Part shown: positions 7,570 to 14,292 of the stretch, piece by piece | How the letters are laid out: the number at the start of each line of letters is the position of its first letter | How positions within the stretch are numbered: position 1 is the first letter of the stretch | Source of the DNA: an uncultured bacterium | GTDB lineage: Bacteria > Bacillota > Clostridia > Lachnospirales > Lachnospiraceae | DNA length: 32,633 nt | NCBI GenBank assembly: GCA_905215775.1 | Contig: CAJMRM010000034.1 | Span: 1 to 32,633 of the forward strand | Direction: 5' to 3' | Translations under genes and position numbers: made by a program | The notes under the pieces: model-generated | Told to the model about the DNA's origin: nothing | Databases searched by the model: none | Seen by the model: the letters and a program-made list of their open reading frames with translations, nothing else

Positions 7570-8423
7570 TTTGTTTCCTCCAATACTCTGATACTTTTTT
7601 CTGTTATCTCTATCTTACCCTCTTTTAAAAGATGGCCGACAGCGCGTTTAAAAGCGTTCTTGCTGAGCCGGAACTCGCGGGCGATCACCTCCGGATCCGC
7701 CTTATCGTTAAAGGGCAGCACTCCGTCAAATTCCCCGATCACCTTCATAACCAGCTCTGCATCCTCAAAGATCTGATTGTGGGCCTTCTCCCTGGCGCTC
7801 AGATCCAGCTTGCCGTCCCCGCGCACCTTGGTCACACGGCAGCGGACCTCCTGGCCCACCTTGAAGCCCCCGAACAGCTCTCTCCTGGGAATCATTCCAT
7901 GATAGATCCCGTCCACAGCCACAAAGGCTCCCAGCTCCGGATTAATCTCGAATACAAAGCCGCTTACCTCGTCTCCCGTTTTATAGGGGGCGTCGCTCCT
8001 CAAATACGAATATACCTTCATGGTGGCCGCCAGACGCCTGCTCTTATCCACATAAAGGGCCGCCAGGCATTTTTCTCCCTTTCTCACCGCATGGGTCTGT
8101 TCCTTAAAGGGCAGAAGAAGATCCTTTTCCAGCCCCATATCCAGGAATGCGCCGATCTTCGACGTTTCCTTCACCTCCAGCACCGCCGTCTCTCCCAGGG
8201 AGAGCTTCGGCCTCGTGGTGGTGGCAATGATCCGGTCCTCCGAATCCTTATATAAAAAAACCTCCAGGGAATCCCCGATCTTTGCGCCCTCGGGCACCTG
8301 CTTTTTCGGCAGCAAAACGCCCTTCTCAGCTCCTCCGGCGCTCTTTCCAGGCTCCCCCAGATACACTCCGAAATCCTTTTCTTTTACGATCTCCAGTGTC
8401 TGCATTCTTCCAAGCTCCAGCAT
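7566..8423 (-). CDS. cvfB: S1-like RNA-binding protein, CvfB/YitL family
   Basis: A 285-residue protein made of consecutive S1-type beta-barrel modules (about 10-65, 72-135 and 150-215, for example KIGAFLDMGLEKDLLLP and EINPELGAFVAVDG) followed by a winged-helix-like end (about 225-280, EFRLSKNAFKRAVGHLLKEGKI). This layout and length match CvfB, known in Staphylococcus as an RNA-binding virulence regulator and in B. subtilis as YitL. Its biochemical target is not established. The start at 8423 has purine-rich AGGACGAAGGA upstream; a second ATG six codons in is possible. It is 21 bases after the thioesterase gene and overlaps ridA by four bases. Confidence 0.9.
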   Translation of the reverse strand: MLELGRMQTLEIVKEKDFGVYLGEPGKSAGGAEKGVLLPKKQVPEGAKIGDSLEVFLYKDSEDRIIATTTRPKLSLGETAVLEVKETSKIGAFLDMGLEKDLLLPFKEQTHAVRKGEKCLAALYVDKSRRLAATMKVYSYLRSDAPYKTGDEVSGFVFEINPELGAFVAVDGIYHGMIPRRELFGGFKVGQEVRCRVTKVRGDGKLDLSAREKAHNQIFEDAELVMKVIGEFDGVLPFNDKADPEVIAREFRLSKNAFKRAVGHLLKEGKIEITEKSIRVLEETK

Positions 8424-8444
8424 GTCCTTCGTCCTCTCTTTTTT

Positions 8445-9176
8445 CTAAGCGCCCTTCGGCGCCGCCTTCAGTTCCACATTGGCAAAGACACTTCCGTCTC
8501 CGCCGCAGATGGACACCACGTATCCATCCTCCCCGGCTGCCCGCATGAGCACTGCCATATCTCCCAGCACCGCCGCCTTTTTATACTCAGCCCGGATTTC
8601 TGTGATCTCCCTTCCATCGGCCTCCTCCGGAAGCGCCTCCACCGCCATATCCACATACTGGGCATTATTGACATGGTGGTTGGTATCGATCTGGTGCTTC
8701 ATGATCACCAGCCGTCCCGCCTCCTCCATATCCTCCGGAAGGCGGATCTTTCTGGGGGCGTACTCCATGGAAAGCTTCGGCTCCTCATCTCCGTAGGCGT
8801 CCACGTCGCTCCTTGTGACACGGACCGGCTTTCCGGCCTCCGTATCGAAAAGGAACCAGCAGGAATTGGCCTTTACCAGGTAATTCCCCTCCTGGTCCAG
8901 GATCATAAAATTCCTTAGGGCATAAATCCCCTTTACCTCATAGGGCCAGGTACAGATCGTGATCTCCTCGCCCAGGGCCGGCCTTCTTAAAATCTGGATC
9001 TGCCAGGAGGACAAAAGCCACGCCCGCTTTTTTTCCTCCAGATAGGAAAGCCCCACTCCACAGTCCTCCGACTGGAAGGTAGAGCAGTCCTGCATATAGT
9101 TCATGATCCCCATAAGGGACAGTCTTGCATCCACACCGGTCTCACTGTACCGGACACGGCTCTTAAACTGGTACAT
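8445..9176 (-). CDS. Acyl-ACP thioesterase (FatA/FatB family)
   Basis: A 243-residue double hot-dog thioesterase that releases fatty acids from acyl carrier protein. The second hot-dog carries the catalytic motif IDTNHHVNN: D164, N166 and H168 align with the Asp-Asn-His of plant FatB. The first half has the usual MNYMQD and aromatic-rich LLSSWQIQI features. Family members in anaerobic Firmicutes are about this length. The promoter at 9228-9256 gives a leader of about 45 bases; the ribosome site (GAGGCGGG) is only moderate. It is the first gene of the operon with cvfB and ridA. Chain-length specificity cannot be read from the sequence. Confidence 0.92.
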   Translation of the reverse strand: MYQFKSRVRYSETGVDARLSLMGIMNYMQDCSTFQSEDCGVGLSYLEEKKRAWLLSSWQIQILRRPALGEEITICTWPYEVKGIYALRNFMILDQEGNYLVKANSCWFLFDTEAGKPVRVTRSDVDAYGDEEPKLSMEYAPRKIRLPEDMEEAGRLVIMKHQIDTNHHVNNAQYVDMAVEALPEEADGREITEIRAEYKKAAVLGDMAVLMRAAGEDGYVVSICGGDGSVFANVELKAAPKGA

Positions 9177-9227
9177 GTTCGTTCCCGCCTCGCTTAAAGC
9201 TCCAGGACAGCCCCGGCGCCCGTTTTC

Positions 9228-9256
9228 ATTCTAACCCATTTTTCCTTTCCAGGCAA
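9228..9256 (-). promoter_or_regulatory. Promoter of the thioesterase-cvfB-ridA operon
   Basis: TTGCCT (plus 9251-9256) and TAGAAT (plus 9228-9233) are separated by exactly 17 bases on the minus strand, about 50 bases before the thioesterase ATG and just after the tRNA-Gln terminator. Confidence 0.7.
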
Positions 9257-9269
9257 TAGGCTCTGTATC

Positions 9270-9312
9270 AAAAAAGCGCCTAAACATTGGATCCCCAACA
9301 TCTAAACGCTTT
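9270..9312 (-). terminator. Terminator of the first tRNA-Gln
   Basis: On the minus strand an 18-bp stem (AAAGCGTTTAGATGTTGG with CCAATGTTTAGGCGCTTT, several G-U pairs) around a GGAT loop runs directly into a T tract. It starts five bases past the tRNA 3' end. Confidence 0.9.
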
Positions 9313-9316
9313 CCAG

Positions 9317-9389
9317 CTGGGCTACAAGGATTCGAACCTTGAAAATGACGGAGTCAGAGTCCGTTGCCTTACCATTTGGCGATAGCCCA
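9317..9389 (-). tRNA. tRNA-Gln (anticodon CUG), copy 1
   Basis: This folds as a tRNA with acceptor TGGGCTA/TAGCCCA and G discriminator, D-arm GCCAAATGGTAAGGC, anticodon loop CTCTGAC (CTG, reads CAG) and T-arm CAAGG-TTCGAAT-CCTTG. The U1-A72 pair and G73 are typical glutamine identity elements. CCA is not encoded. It has its own consensus promoter (9432-9460) and terminator (9270-9312). It is identical to the copy at 11220-11292. Confidence 0.95.
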
Positions 9390-9431
9390 TTATTCATAAC
9401 CTGTCTTTTCAGTTTCTCAACTGCGAATTAC

Positions 9432-9460
9432 ATTATACATATATTCCGCCAAAATGTCAA
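9432..9460 (-). promoter_or_regulatory. Promoter of tRNA-Gln copy 1
   Basis: A perfect TTGACA (plus 9455-9460) and TATAAT (plus 9432-9437) are 17 bases apart on the minus strand, about 40 bases before the tRNA 5' end. Confidence 0.9.
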
Positions 9461-9477
9461 GCATTTTTTTCAAACTA

Positions 9478-9516
9478 CGGGACTTTTTCCCATTTCCAGG
9501 AAAAAGCCCCGTTTTT
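9478..9516. terminator. Hairpin after the M20 gene
   Basis: A 12-bp stem (GGGACTTTTTCC with GGAAAAAGCCCC) lies between the M20 stop and the tRNA-Gln promoter. Its T run (GTTTTT, 9511-9516) is on the plus strand, where there is no gene to terminate. On the minus strand, where the M20 transcript arrives, the hairpin is followed by GTAGTTTG rather than a proper U tract. It may still end the M20 transcript with low efficiency. Confidence 0.45.
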
Positions 9517-9586
9517 CATCCCTCCGGCCGCAGGATCCAGGATCTTAGGATCCCGACTCCCGCATCCCCGGATTTCATATTTCCGG

Positions 9587-10972
9587 TTACTGTACCGGCG
9601 CCGGAACCACGATCTCCTCAGTCACCGGGCACTTGTACGTTTTTCCGTTCATCTGCTTCTTAAACTCTTCCTTCGCCTCTTCCACCAGCTTCGGATCGTC
9701 CACCAGCTTCATGGCTGTGGCTGCCATCACCTTTGCTCCGTAAAGCATGCCCTTCATTCCGATGCTCATACCGGCACAGGCAGTGATCTGCCAGCTGTGG
9801 CCCGGAGCTGCCAGGTTGCAGGTCGCCGTCATCACCTGCACACAGGGAACGATATGCTGCACGTCTCCCACATCGGTGGAGCCGTAGCCGTTCTCATGGA
9901 GCACCGGGGATACCTTCGTATCCAGAGGACCGTCCTCCAGAGCGCCCGACGCCTTTACCTTCTCATACTGCTGGCTCTTTTCATTGAGGACCTTCGCAAA
10001 GGCCAGCTCCTCCTCGGTCCAGTGGGGCCTTTCCACCTCTTCCATCACATCGTGGGTCAGGTTGGTGAGCATCACCGGATTTAATGTATTGTAGCAGCCG
10101 CCCAGGTACTCTACCTCCAGCTCGGTCTCCGTCATATGGGCAGCACCCTCGGCCACCTTCACCAGACGCCTGTATGTATCCTCCACAGCCTCCCGGCTTA
10201 AGGCGCGGACGTAATACCATACGCTGGCCTTATCCGGAACGATATTGGGAGCGGTGCCGCCTTCCTTGATCACATAGTGGATGCGGACGTCGCTGGTCAC
10301 ATGCTCCCGCAGATAGTTGGCGCCCACGCTGGTCAGCTCCACGGCGTCCAGGGCAGACCGGCCGTTGTGCGGGTCTCCTCCGGCATGGGCCGTGATCCCA
10401 TTAAAATGGAAAATGGCACTATTCAGTCCGGTCATGGTTCCCAGCGTCACATGGTTATTGGTGGAGCCATGCCAGGAAAACGCTGCGTCCAGCTCTGTAA
10501 ACGCTCCTCCTCTTGCCATAAACGCCTTACCCGTAAGGACCTCCTCTGCCGGGCAGCCGTAAAATACCACTGTACCCTCTTTGCCTGTGGCCTCCAGCTC
10601 TGCTTTCATTCCAAGAGCGGCTCCCAGACAGGCAACCCCTAAAAGGTTATGGCCGCAGCCCTGTCCCGCAGCACCCGGAGTAACCGGTTCCTTTTCTGTG
10701 CTGACCTTCTGGCTCAGCCCGGGAAGCGCGTCATACTCGCCCAGAAAGCCGATCACCGGATGGCCTTTTCCCCATACGGCGCGGATGGCCGTGGGCATTC
10801 CCACATATCCTGTTTCCACCTCAAAGCCGGCGCTGCGAAGGACCTCTGCCGTCCATTCACATGCCTTCACTTCATTAAACGCAGTCTCGGGATTTTCCCA
10901 GATCTTCTTAGCCAGATCGGTAAGGACCTTTTCATTCTGATCAACGGCTCTGGTAGCAATGGTGTCAATCAT
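9587..10972 (-). CDS. M20 family amidohydrolase, AbgB-like
   Basis: A 461-residue metallo-amidohydrolase of peptidase family M20, closest in motifs to AbgB, the B subunit of p-aminobenzoyl-glutamate hydrolase. Metal and catalytic positions are visible: C106 and H108 in GCGHNLLG, E143/E144 in CPAEE, H168 in SWHGST, and a late His in APGHSWQ after the STDVGDV motif shared by AbgB proteins. A dimerisation domain is inserted at about 190-310. It has its own promoter (11039-11067) and a strong AAAGGAGAG site. It sits alone between two identical tRNA-Gln genes and is clearly more distant from the two tandem M20 genes at 22914-25832 than those are from each other. No AbgA-type partner is in the window. 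The true substrate is unknown; N-acyl or aminobenzoyl amino acids are the likely class. Confidence 0.88.
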   Translation of the reverse strand: MIDTIATRAVDQNEKVLTDLAKKIWENPETAFNEVKACEWTAEVLRSAGFEVETGYVGMPTAIRAVWGKGHPVIGFLGEYDALPGLSQKVSTEKEPVTPGAAGQGCGHNLLGVACLGAALGMKAELEATGKEGTVVFYGCPAEEVLTGKAFMARGGAFTELDAAFSWHGSTNNHVTLGTMTGLNSAIFHFNGITAHAGGDPHNGRSALDAVELTSVGANYLREHVTSDVRIHYVIKEGGTAPNIVPDKASVWYYVRALSREAVEDTYRRLVKVAEGAAHMTETELEVEYLGGCYNTLNPVMLTNLTHDVMEEVERPHWTEEELAFAKVLNEKSQQYEKVKASGALEDGPLDTKVSPVLHENGYGSTDVGDVQHIVPCVQVMTATCNLAAPGHSWQITACAGMSIGMKGMLYGAKVMAATAMKLVDDPKLVEEAKEEFKKQMNGKTYKCPVTEEIVVPAPVQ

Positions 10973-11038
10973 AATATTCTCTCCTTTTTCCGGGCGCCGC
11001 AGAGACGCCTGTTATTATTCCAACGGGCTCACCCCTTC

Positions 11039-11067
11039 ATTTTACCCTGGAGAATAAAGATTGTCAA
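11039..11067 (-). promoter_or_regulatory. Promoter of the solitary M20 gene
   Basis: TTGACA (plus 11062-11067) and TAAAAT (plus 11039-11044) are 17 bases apart on the minus strand, giving a leader of about 60 bases before the M20 ATG. Confidence 0.8.
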
Positions 11068-11161
11068 TCACTTTGCACAACAGGATCTTTCATTTCTCCC
11101 ATATTCATGTGCACTTTCACGGTGGCCGCGTCCGTCCCATCCCCCGAAGCTCTCTGTATCC

Positions 11162-11212
11162 AAAAACAAAAAGAGACGAAAAACCATTGTAAACTCAATG
11201 TTTCTCGTCTCT
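11162..11212 (-). terminator. Terminator of the second tRNA-Gln
   Basis: On the minus strand AGAGACGA pairs with TCGTCTCT (plus 11205-11212 and 11172-11179), with a second inner stem (AAACATTG/CAATGG) and a T-rich tail. It lies seven bases past the tRNA 3' end. Its sequence is unrelated to the terminator of copy 1. Confidence 0.9.
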
Positions 11213-11219
11213 ATTCCAG

Positions 11220-11292
11220 CTGGGCTACAAGGATTCGAACCTTGAAAATGACGGAGTCAGAGTCCGTTGCCTTACCATTTGGCGATAGCCCA
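11220..11292 (-). tRNA. tRNA-Gln (anticodon CUG), copy 2
   Basis: Base for base identical to the tRNA at 9317-9389, including six bases beyond the 3' end (TTCCAG on the plus strand) and one base beyond the 5' end. The anticodon loop is CTCTGAC. It has its own promoter (11310-11338) and terminator (11162-11212), which differ from those of copy 1. Confidence 0.95.
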
Positions 11293-11309
11293 TCGCATCA
11301 ACGTGGACT

Positions 11310-11338
11310 ATTATAACGCGGCTTTCCGGTTTCGTCAA
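11310..11338 (-). promoter_or_regulatory. Promoter of tRNA-Gln copy 2
   Basis: TTGACG (plus 11333-11338) and TATAAT (plus 11310-11315) are 17 bases apart on the minus strand, 17 bases before the tRNA 5' end. Its spacer shows no evident similarity to that of the copy 1 promoter. Confidence 0.88.
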
Positions 11339-11410
11339 GTGGTATTTTCAATTTTTCTCACAAATCCGTTTTTACCAACATATCCATTCTCCGAAACGCT
11401 CCGCCGGGCG

Positions 11411-12808
11411 TCAGCCGGCCGGGACCACATCCTCCAGGATCCCCGGCCCTACGGTATGGGGCTCAGTGGCAGGCGGCGTTTCCGGAGGTCTGGGCGCCTC
11501 GGTTTCCGACGCCGGGGTCTCCTCCGGCGTTGGGCTCACAGGAGTCAGCATACCCGGTGCGGCAGCGGACGGCTCCGGCGCAGCCGTTTCGGCAGCCGGC
11601 GCTGAGGTCTCCGGTACAGGCTCAGACGGCTCTGCGGCGGTCTCCGGGGCCAATGAAGATGTCCCTGGCGCCATGGTCTCCGGGGCCGCTGCGGACGTTC
11701 CGGATGCCGCTGTGGCTTCCGTTCTCTCCGGTACAGACTCAGACGGCTCCTGGCTTCCCGGCTCTGTCTCTTCCCCAGACGGCTCTCCGGTTCCCATTTC
11801 TTCTGAAGCTGCTTCTCTTCCGTCCTCTTCCGGTTTTCCTTCCTCTCCCTGCGGCTCCCTCACCGCTTTCTCCGGAGGCTCTTTCCCGTCAAGGCTTCCG
11901 GGGCCGCGTTTTTCTGACGCTCCGCCGGTCCCATCCTTCACGGAAGAGGTCCCGGGTTCTTCGTCCGTCTCTGTTCCAGACTCGCCAGCCGTCTGCTTCG
12001 CCGGATCCGTCCCGGCGGGCCTGTCCTCTTTTACCTGATAAAGCTTTCCCGCTGTGGCCACCAGGAACGAGGTCTGATAATTTTTCTGATCCATTTCCCG
12101 AAACAAGGCTCCCATATCCATCTGGCACAGCCTGCCGCAGTCAGCCTCCCGGACCCGCACGTTCCGTTCCAGAAGATCCTGGACCATGGCCGCCTTTCCC
12201 ACAGAACAGCCGTTTTCCCTGACCAGCGCCATAACCTCCGGCTCCTCCGAGATACTCCCGGCATACACGGCGCCCTTGGCCTGACGGGCCTTGAGAAACA
12301 GCTCAGCCGTTACGGCGATCTCCTCTGCCATCCTCTCCGTATCCACCCGTACCGCGTCCTCAGCCGGACGCACGGTAAACAGGGCTGCCTCCTGATCCTC
12401 CAGCTGCTGCTTTCCGTGAAGCTCCTCCAGCAGGCGTTCACAGCACTCCCGCAGAGAAAGCCCCTCCATGGAGGCCGGATTCCCGTTTTCCCGGATCACC
12501 CCTCCCTTCCGGTTTAAAACCAGCTCGCCGCTGTCTTTTCCATCCACGGTCAGGATCACCGTCGGCTTCCGGTTCTGCACCAGAAACACGGCCCCCAGGA
12601 TACAGGACGCGGCCAGACAGATCCCCAGGGCCAGCCCTGCCCACAGAAGCCACCGTCTCACTGCCTCCACCGACAGCTCGCCGTCCCCATTGAGACCGGC
12701 TTCTCCCTGGTTCGTCCTTCCGCCGGCCGCTATGGTTTCTGTATCCTCCTCCCGGGCCGCCGGAATCTCTGCAGACTCCAATTTTTCCAGCCGCTCTTTT
12801 TCTCCCAT
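11411..12808 (-). CDS. Single-pass membrane protein with long Pro/Glu/Ser/Thr-rich extracytoplasmic tail
   Basis: I do not recognise this 465-residue protein with confidence. It has a charged cytoplasmic N-terminus (1-50), one membrane segment (about 53-78), a folded extracytoplasmic part (about 80-265) and a roughly 200-residue low-complexity tail rich in Glu, Pro, Ser, Thr, Ala and Gly, typical of a wall-spanning spacer. The topology, a beta-like start (VILTVDGKDSGELVLNRKG) and the stretch NGCSVGKAAMVQDLL resemble the extracytoplasmic part of RsgI-type anti-sigma factors, but the N-terminal anti-sigma domain is not evident, so this is only a hint. The start at 12808 has GGGGAGG six bases upstream and begins one base after the truA stop; an ATG at 12835 would overlap truA by 26 bases and is less likely. 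No LPXTG motif is present at the C-terminus. Confidence 0.75.
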   Translation of the reverse strand: MGEKERLEKLESAEIPAAREEDTETIAAGGRTNQGEAGLNGDGELSVEAVRRWLLWAGLALGICLAASCILGAVFLVQNRKPTVILTVDGKDSGELVLNRKGGVIRENGNPASMEGLSLRECCERLLEELHGKQQLEDQEAALFTVRPAEDAVRVDTERMAEEIAVTAELFLKARQAKGAVYAGSISEEPEVMALVRENGCSVGKAAMVQDLLERNVRVREADCGRLCQMDMGALFREMDQKNYQTSFLVATAGKLYQVKEDRPAGTDPAKQTAGESGTETDEEPGTSSVKDGTGGASEKRGPGSLDGKEPPEKAVREPQGEEGKPEEDGREAASEEMGTGEPSGEETEPGSQEPSESVPERTEATAASGTSAAAPETMAPGTSSLAPETAAEPSEPVPETSAPAAETAAPEPSAAAPGMLTPVSPTPEETPASETEAPRPPETPPATEPHTVGPGILEDVVPAG

Positions 12809-12809
12809 C

Positions 12810-13568
12810 CTATGCCTCCCCGTCATATTCCACACCCATAAGAAACAGGCCCTCCGGCGGAGCCGTTGCTCCGGCCGCCTCCCGGCTTCCGGCCTCCAGG
12901 ACAGCCTTCATCTCCTCCGGCTTCCGTTTTCCCAGGCCCACCTCCAGGAGCGTCCCCGTAAGGATCCGCACCATATTATATAAAAATCCGTTTCCTGTGT
13001 AGGTAAACACCACCTTTGTCCCGTCTTCATCGATCCCGATCCGTTCCAGCCGGCGGACCGTACTCTTTTTCATTCTCTTATTGGAGCAGAAGCTTTTAAA
13101 ATCATGCTCTCCCAGAAGATATCCTGCCGCCTGCTCCATGGCCGGGATATCCAGCCGGCGGCCCAGTCCGTATACGTATTTTCTCTCAAATACGCTCTTC
13201 TTATCCGCAGTCTCCACATAGTATGCATACGTCTTTCGCACTGCCGAAAGGCGGCTGTGGAACCGCTCCGGCGCTTCCGATGCGCCGGTGACCCGGATAT
13301 CCTCCGGCAGATACCGGTTCAGATACTCCATGGCCGCTGCTGCCGACGGACAGAACCGCTCCTCAATATGGAAATTGGCTGCCTGCCCCCTGGCGTGGAC
13401 TCCCGCGTCGGTGCGGCCGGAGCCATGGACCTCCACGGCCTGTCCAGTCCATTTATAAAGCACCGCCTCCAGCTTTCCCTGGATGGTATTCTCTGTATTT
13501 CCCTGTTTCTGCCATCCGTCGTATCTGGAGCCGTCGTATTCCAGCGTCAGCCTGATGTTCTTTTTCAT
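12810..13568 (-). CDS. truA: tRNA pseudouridine synthase A (TruA)
   Basis: A 252-residue TruA, which isomerises uridines 38-40 of the tRNA anticodon stem to pseudouridine. The N-terminal LEYDGSRYDGWQKQ and the catalytic D54 in GSGRTDAGVHARGQ are diagnostic; the C-terminal half has FTYTGNGFLYNMVRILTGTLLEVG, shared by the family. The ATG at 13568 is chosen for its AAGGGA site at sensible spacing and because the family starts with a short basic strand; an upstream ATG at 13598 adds ten residues. It is followed one base later by the membrane-protein gene, so the two are co-transcribed. It is divergent from the YtaF-like gene, across a 145-base region rich in inverted repeats. Confidence 0.95.
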   Translation of the reverse strand: MKKNIRLTLEYDGSRYDGWQKQGNTENTIQGKLEAVLYKWTGQAVEVHGSGRTDAGVHARGQAANFHIEERFCPSAAAAMEYLNRYLPEDIRVTGASEAPERFHSRLSAVRKTYAYYVETADKKSVFERKYVYGLGRRLDIPAMEQAAGYLLGEHDFKSFCSNKRMKKSTVRRLERIGIDEDGTKVVFTYTGNGFLYNMVRILTGTLLEVGLGKRKPEEMKAVLEAGSREAAGATAPPEGLFLMGVEYDGEA

Positions 13569-13602
13569 GACCATTTCCCTTCTTCTTTCTGCTTCCAAAG
13601 GC

Positions 13603-13668
13603 CGGGTATCGTCTTATTGTATCAATTTTCCAATCAAATTGGAATACCCGGAACCAAATATTCCGCCT
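13603..13668. promoter_or_regulatory. Inverted-repeat cluster between truA and the YtaF-like gene
   Basis: CGGGTAT (13603-13609) is matched by ATACCCG (13644-13650). Inside it CCAAT-N3-ATTGG forms a second perfect dyad, and immediately right of it CGGAA and TTCCG (to about 13668) form a third. None has a T tract, so these look like operator or cruciform structures in a divergent promoter region rather than terminators. I cannot assign a convincing promoter to either gene here. Confidence 0.4.
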
Positions 13669-13713
13669 GTCAATATGATATCATAAGCGATCTTTTGTGA
13701 ATCTGGTATAAAA

Positions 13714-14292
13714 ATGAGTGATCTGTCCTCACTTTTTCTTTTTACAGCCGCGCTCTGCGCCGACTCCTTTGCCGCCAGCTTCGTCTGCGGAGCCGGAAAC
13801 GTAAGGATCCCCAGGGGCTCCGCATGGATCCTGGCCCTCTGTCCGGCGGCGGTGCTGACCGCAGCCTCCGCCCTGGGGACCGTTCTCCGGCCCCTGCTCC
13901 CGGAGGAGCTTCCCGTTTTTTTAAGCGCCAGCCTTCTGATGCTCCTGGGCTTTTCCCGTTTTACATCCGCCCCGGCCCCGGCCTCCTTGCCCGGAAAAGG
14001 CGGCGCGGAGCGGCTCTCTGTCTCTGGTTCTTTTTTTCTGGCCATGGGACTTTCCTCCGACAACGGAGCCGCAGGCCTGGGAGCCGGACTGGCCGGGACA
14101 TCTCTGGCTGTGCTTTTTTTCCTTTCCCTGTCCTTCAGCTTCATCTCCGTCCGCCTGGGAGCCGGACTGGGAAGGAAAAGCGTCCTGACCCTGGAACGCA
14201 GACGCCGGCGGCCCGCCGTCCGGCGATCCCTGGATCCGTCCAGGACCGGAGGTCTGGTCCTGGTCCTTCTGGGGCTCCTGAAGCTCCTATGA
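13714..14292 (+). CDS. YtaF/MntP-like membrane protein
   Basis: A 192-residue polytopic protein of the MntP/YtaF superfamily and the only plus-strand gene in the window. The two repeat motifs of the family are visible: LCADSFAASFVCGAGNVRIP with D17, and MGLSSDNGAAGLGAGL with D116. MntP exports manganese; YtaF is a sporulation-associated relative. The basic stretch near 155-175 and the loop at 83-102 fit YtaF better than MntP, but I would not fix the function. No yybP-ykoY manganese riboswitch is visible upstream. The ATG has almost no ribosome site, and a TATAAA lies four bases before it, so the start is less certain than the frame. The gene converges on the calcium ATPase, and their ends overlap by six bases. 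Confidence 0.78.
   Translation: MSDLSSLFLFTAALCADSFAASFVCGAGNVRIPRGSAWILALCPAAVLTAASALGTVLRPLLPEELPVFLSASLLMLLGFSRFTSAPAPASLPGKGGAERLSVSGSFFLAMGLSSDNGAAGLGAGLAGTSLAVLFFLSLSFSFISVRLGAGLGRKSVLTLERRRRRPAVRRSLDPSRTGGLVLVLLGLLKLL

Noticed and set aside
9317..11292. tRNA-Gln copies as attachment sites of an integrated element
   Set aside because: The enclosed segment has no integrase or phage-like gene, and each tRNA is full length with its own promoter and terminator, so an integration event is not supported.
11466..12038. Low-complexity Ser/Gly/Ala-rich plus-strand open frame
   Set aside because: It is the antisense reading of the repetitive Pro/Glu/Ser/Thr tail of the gene at 11411-12808, whose frame has a good ribosome site and a proper membrane segment.
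12809..12835. Upstream ATG at 12835 for the membrane-protein gene
   Set aside because: It would overlap truA by 26 bases and lacks the GGGGAGG site that sits six bases before the ATG at 12808.
13569..13713. yybP-ykoY manganese riboswitch before the YtaF/MntP-like gene
   Set aside because: The intergenic region is short and contains only simple dyads; none of the riboswitch core elements is visible.
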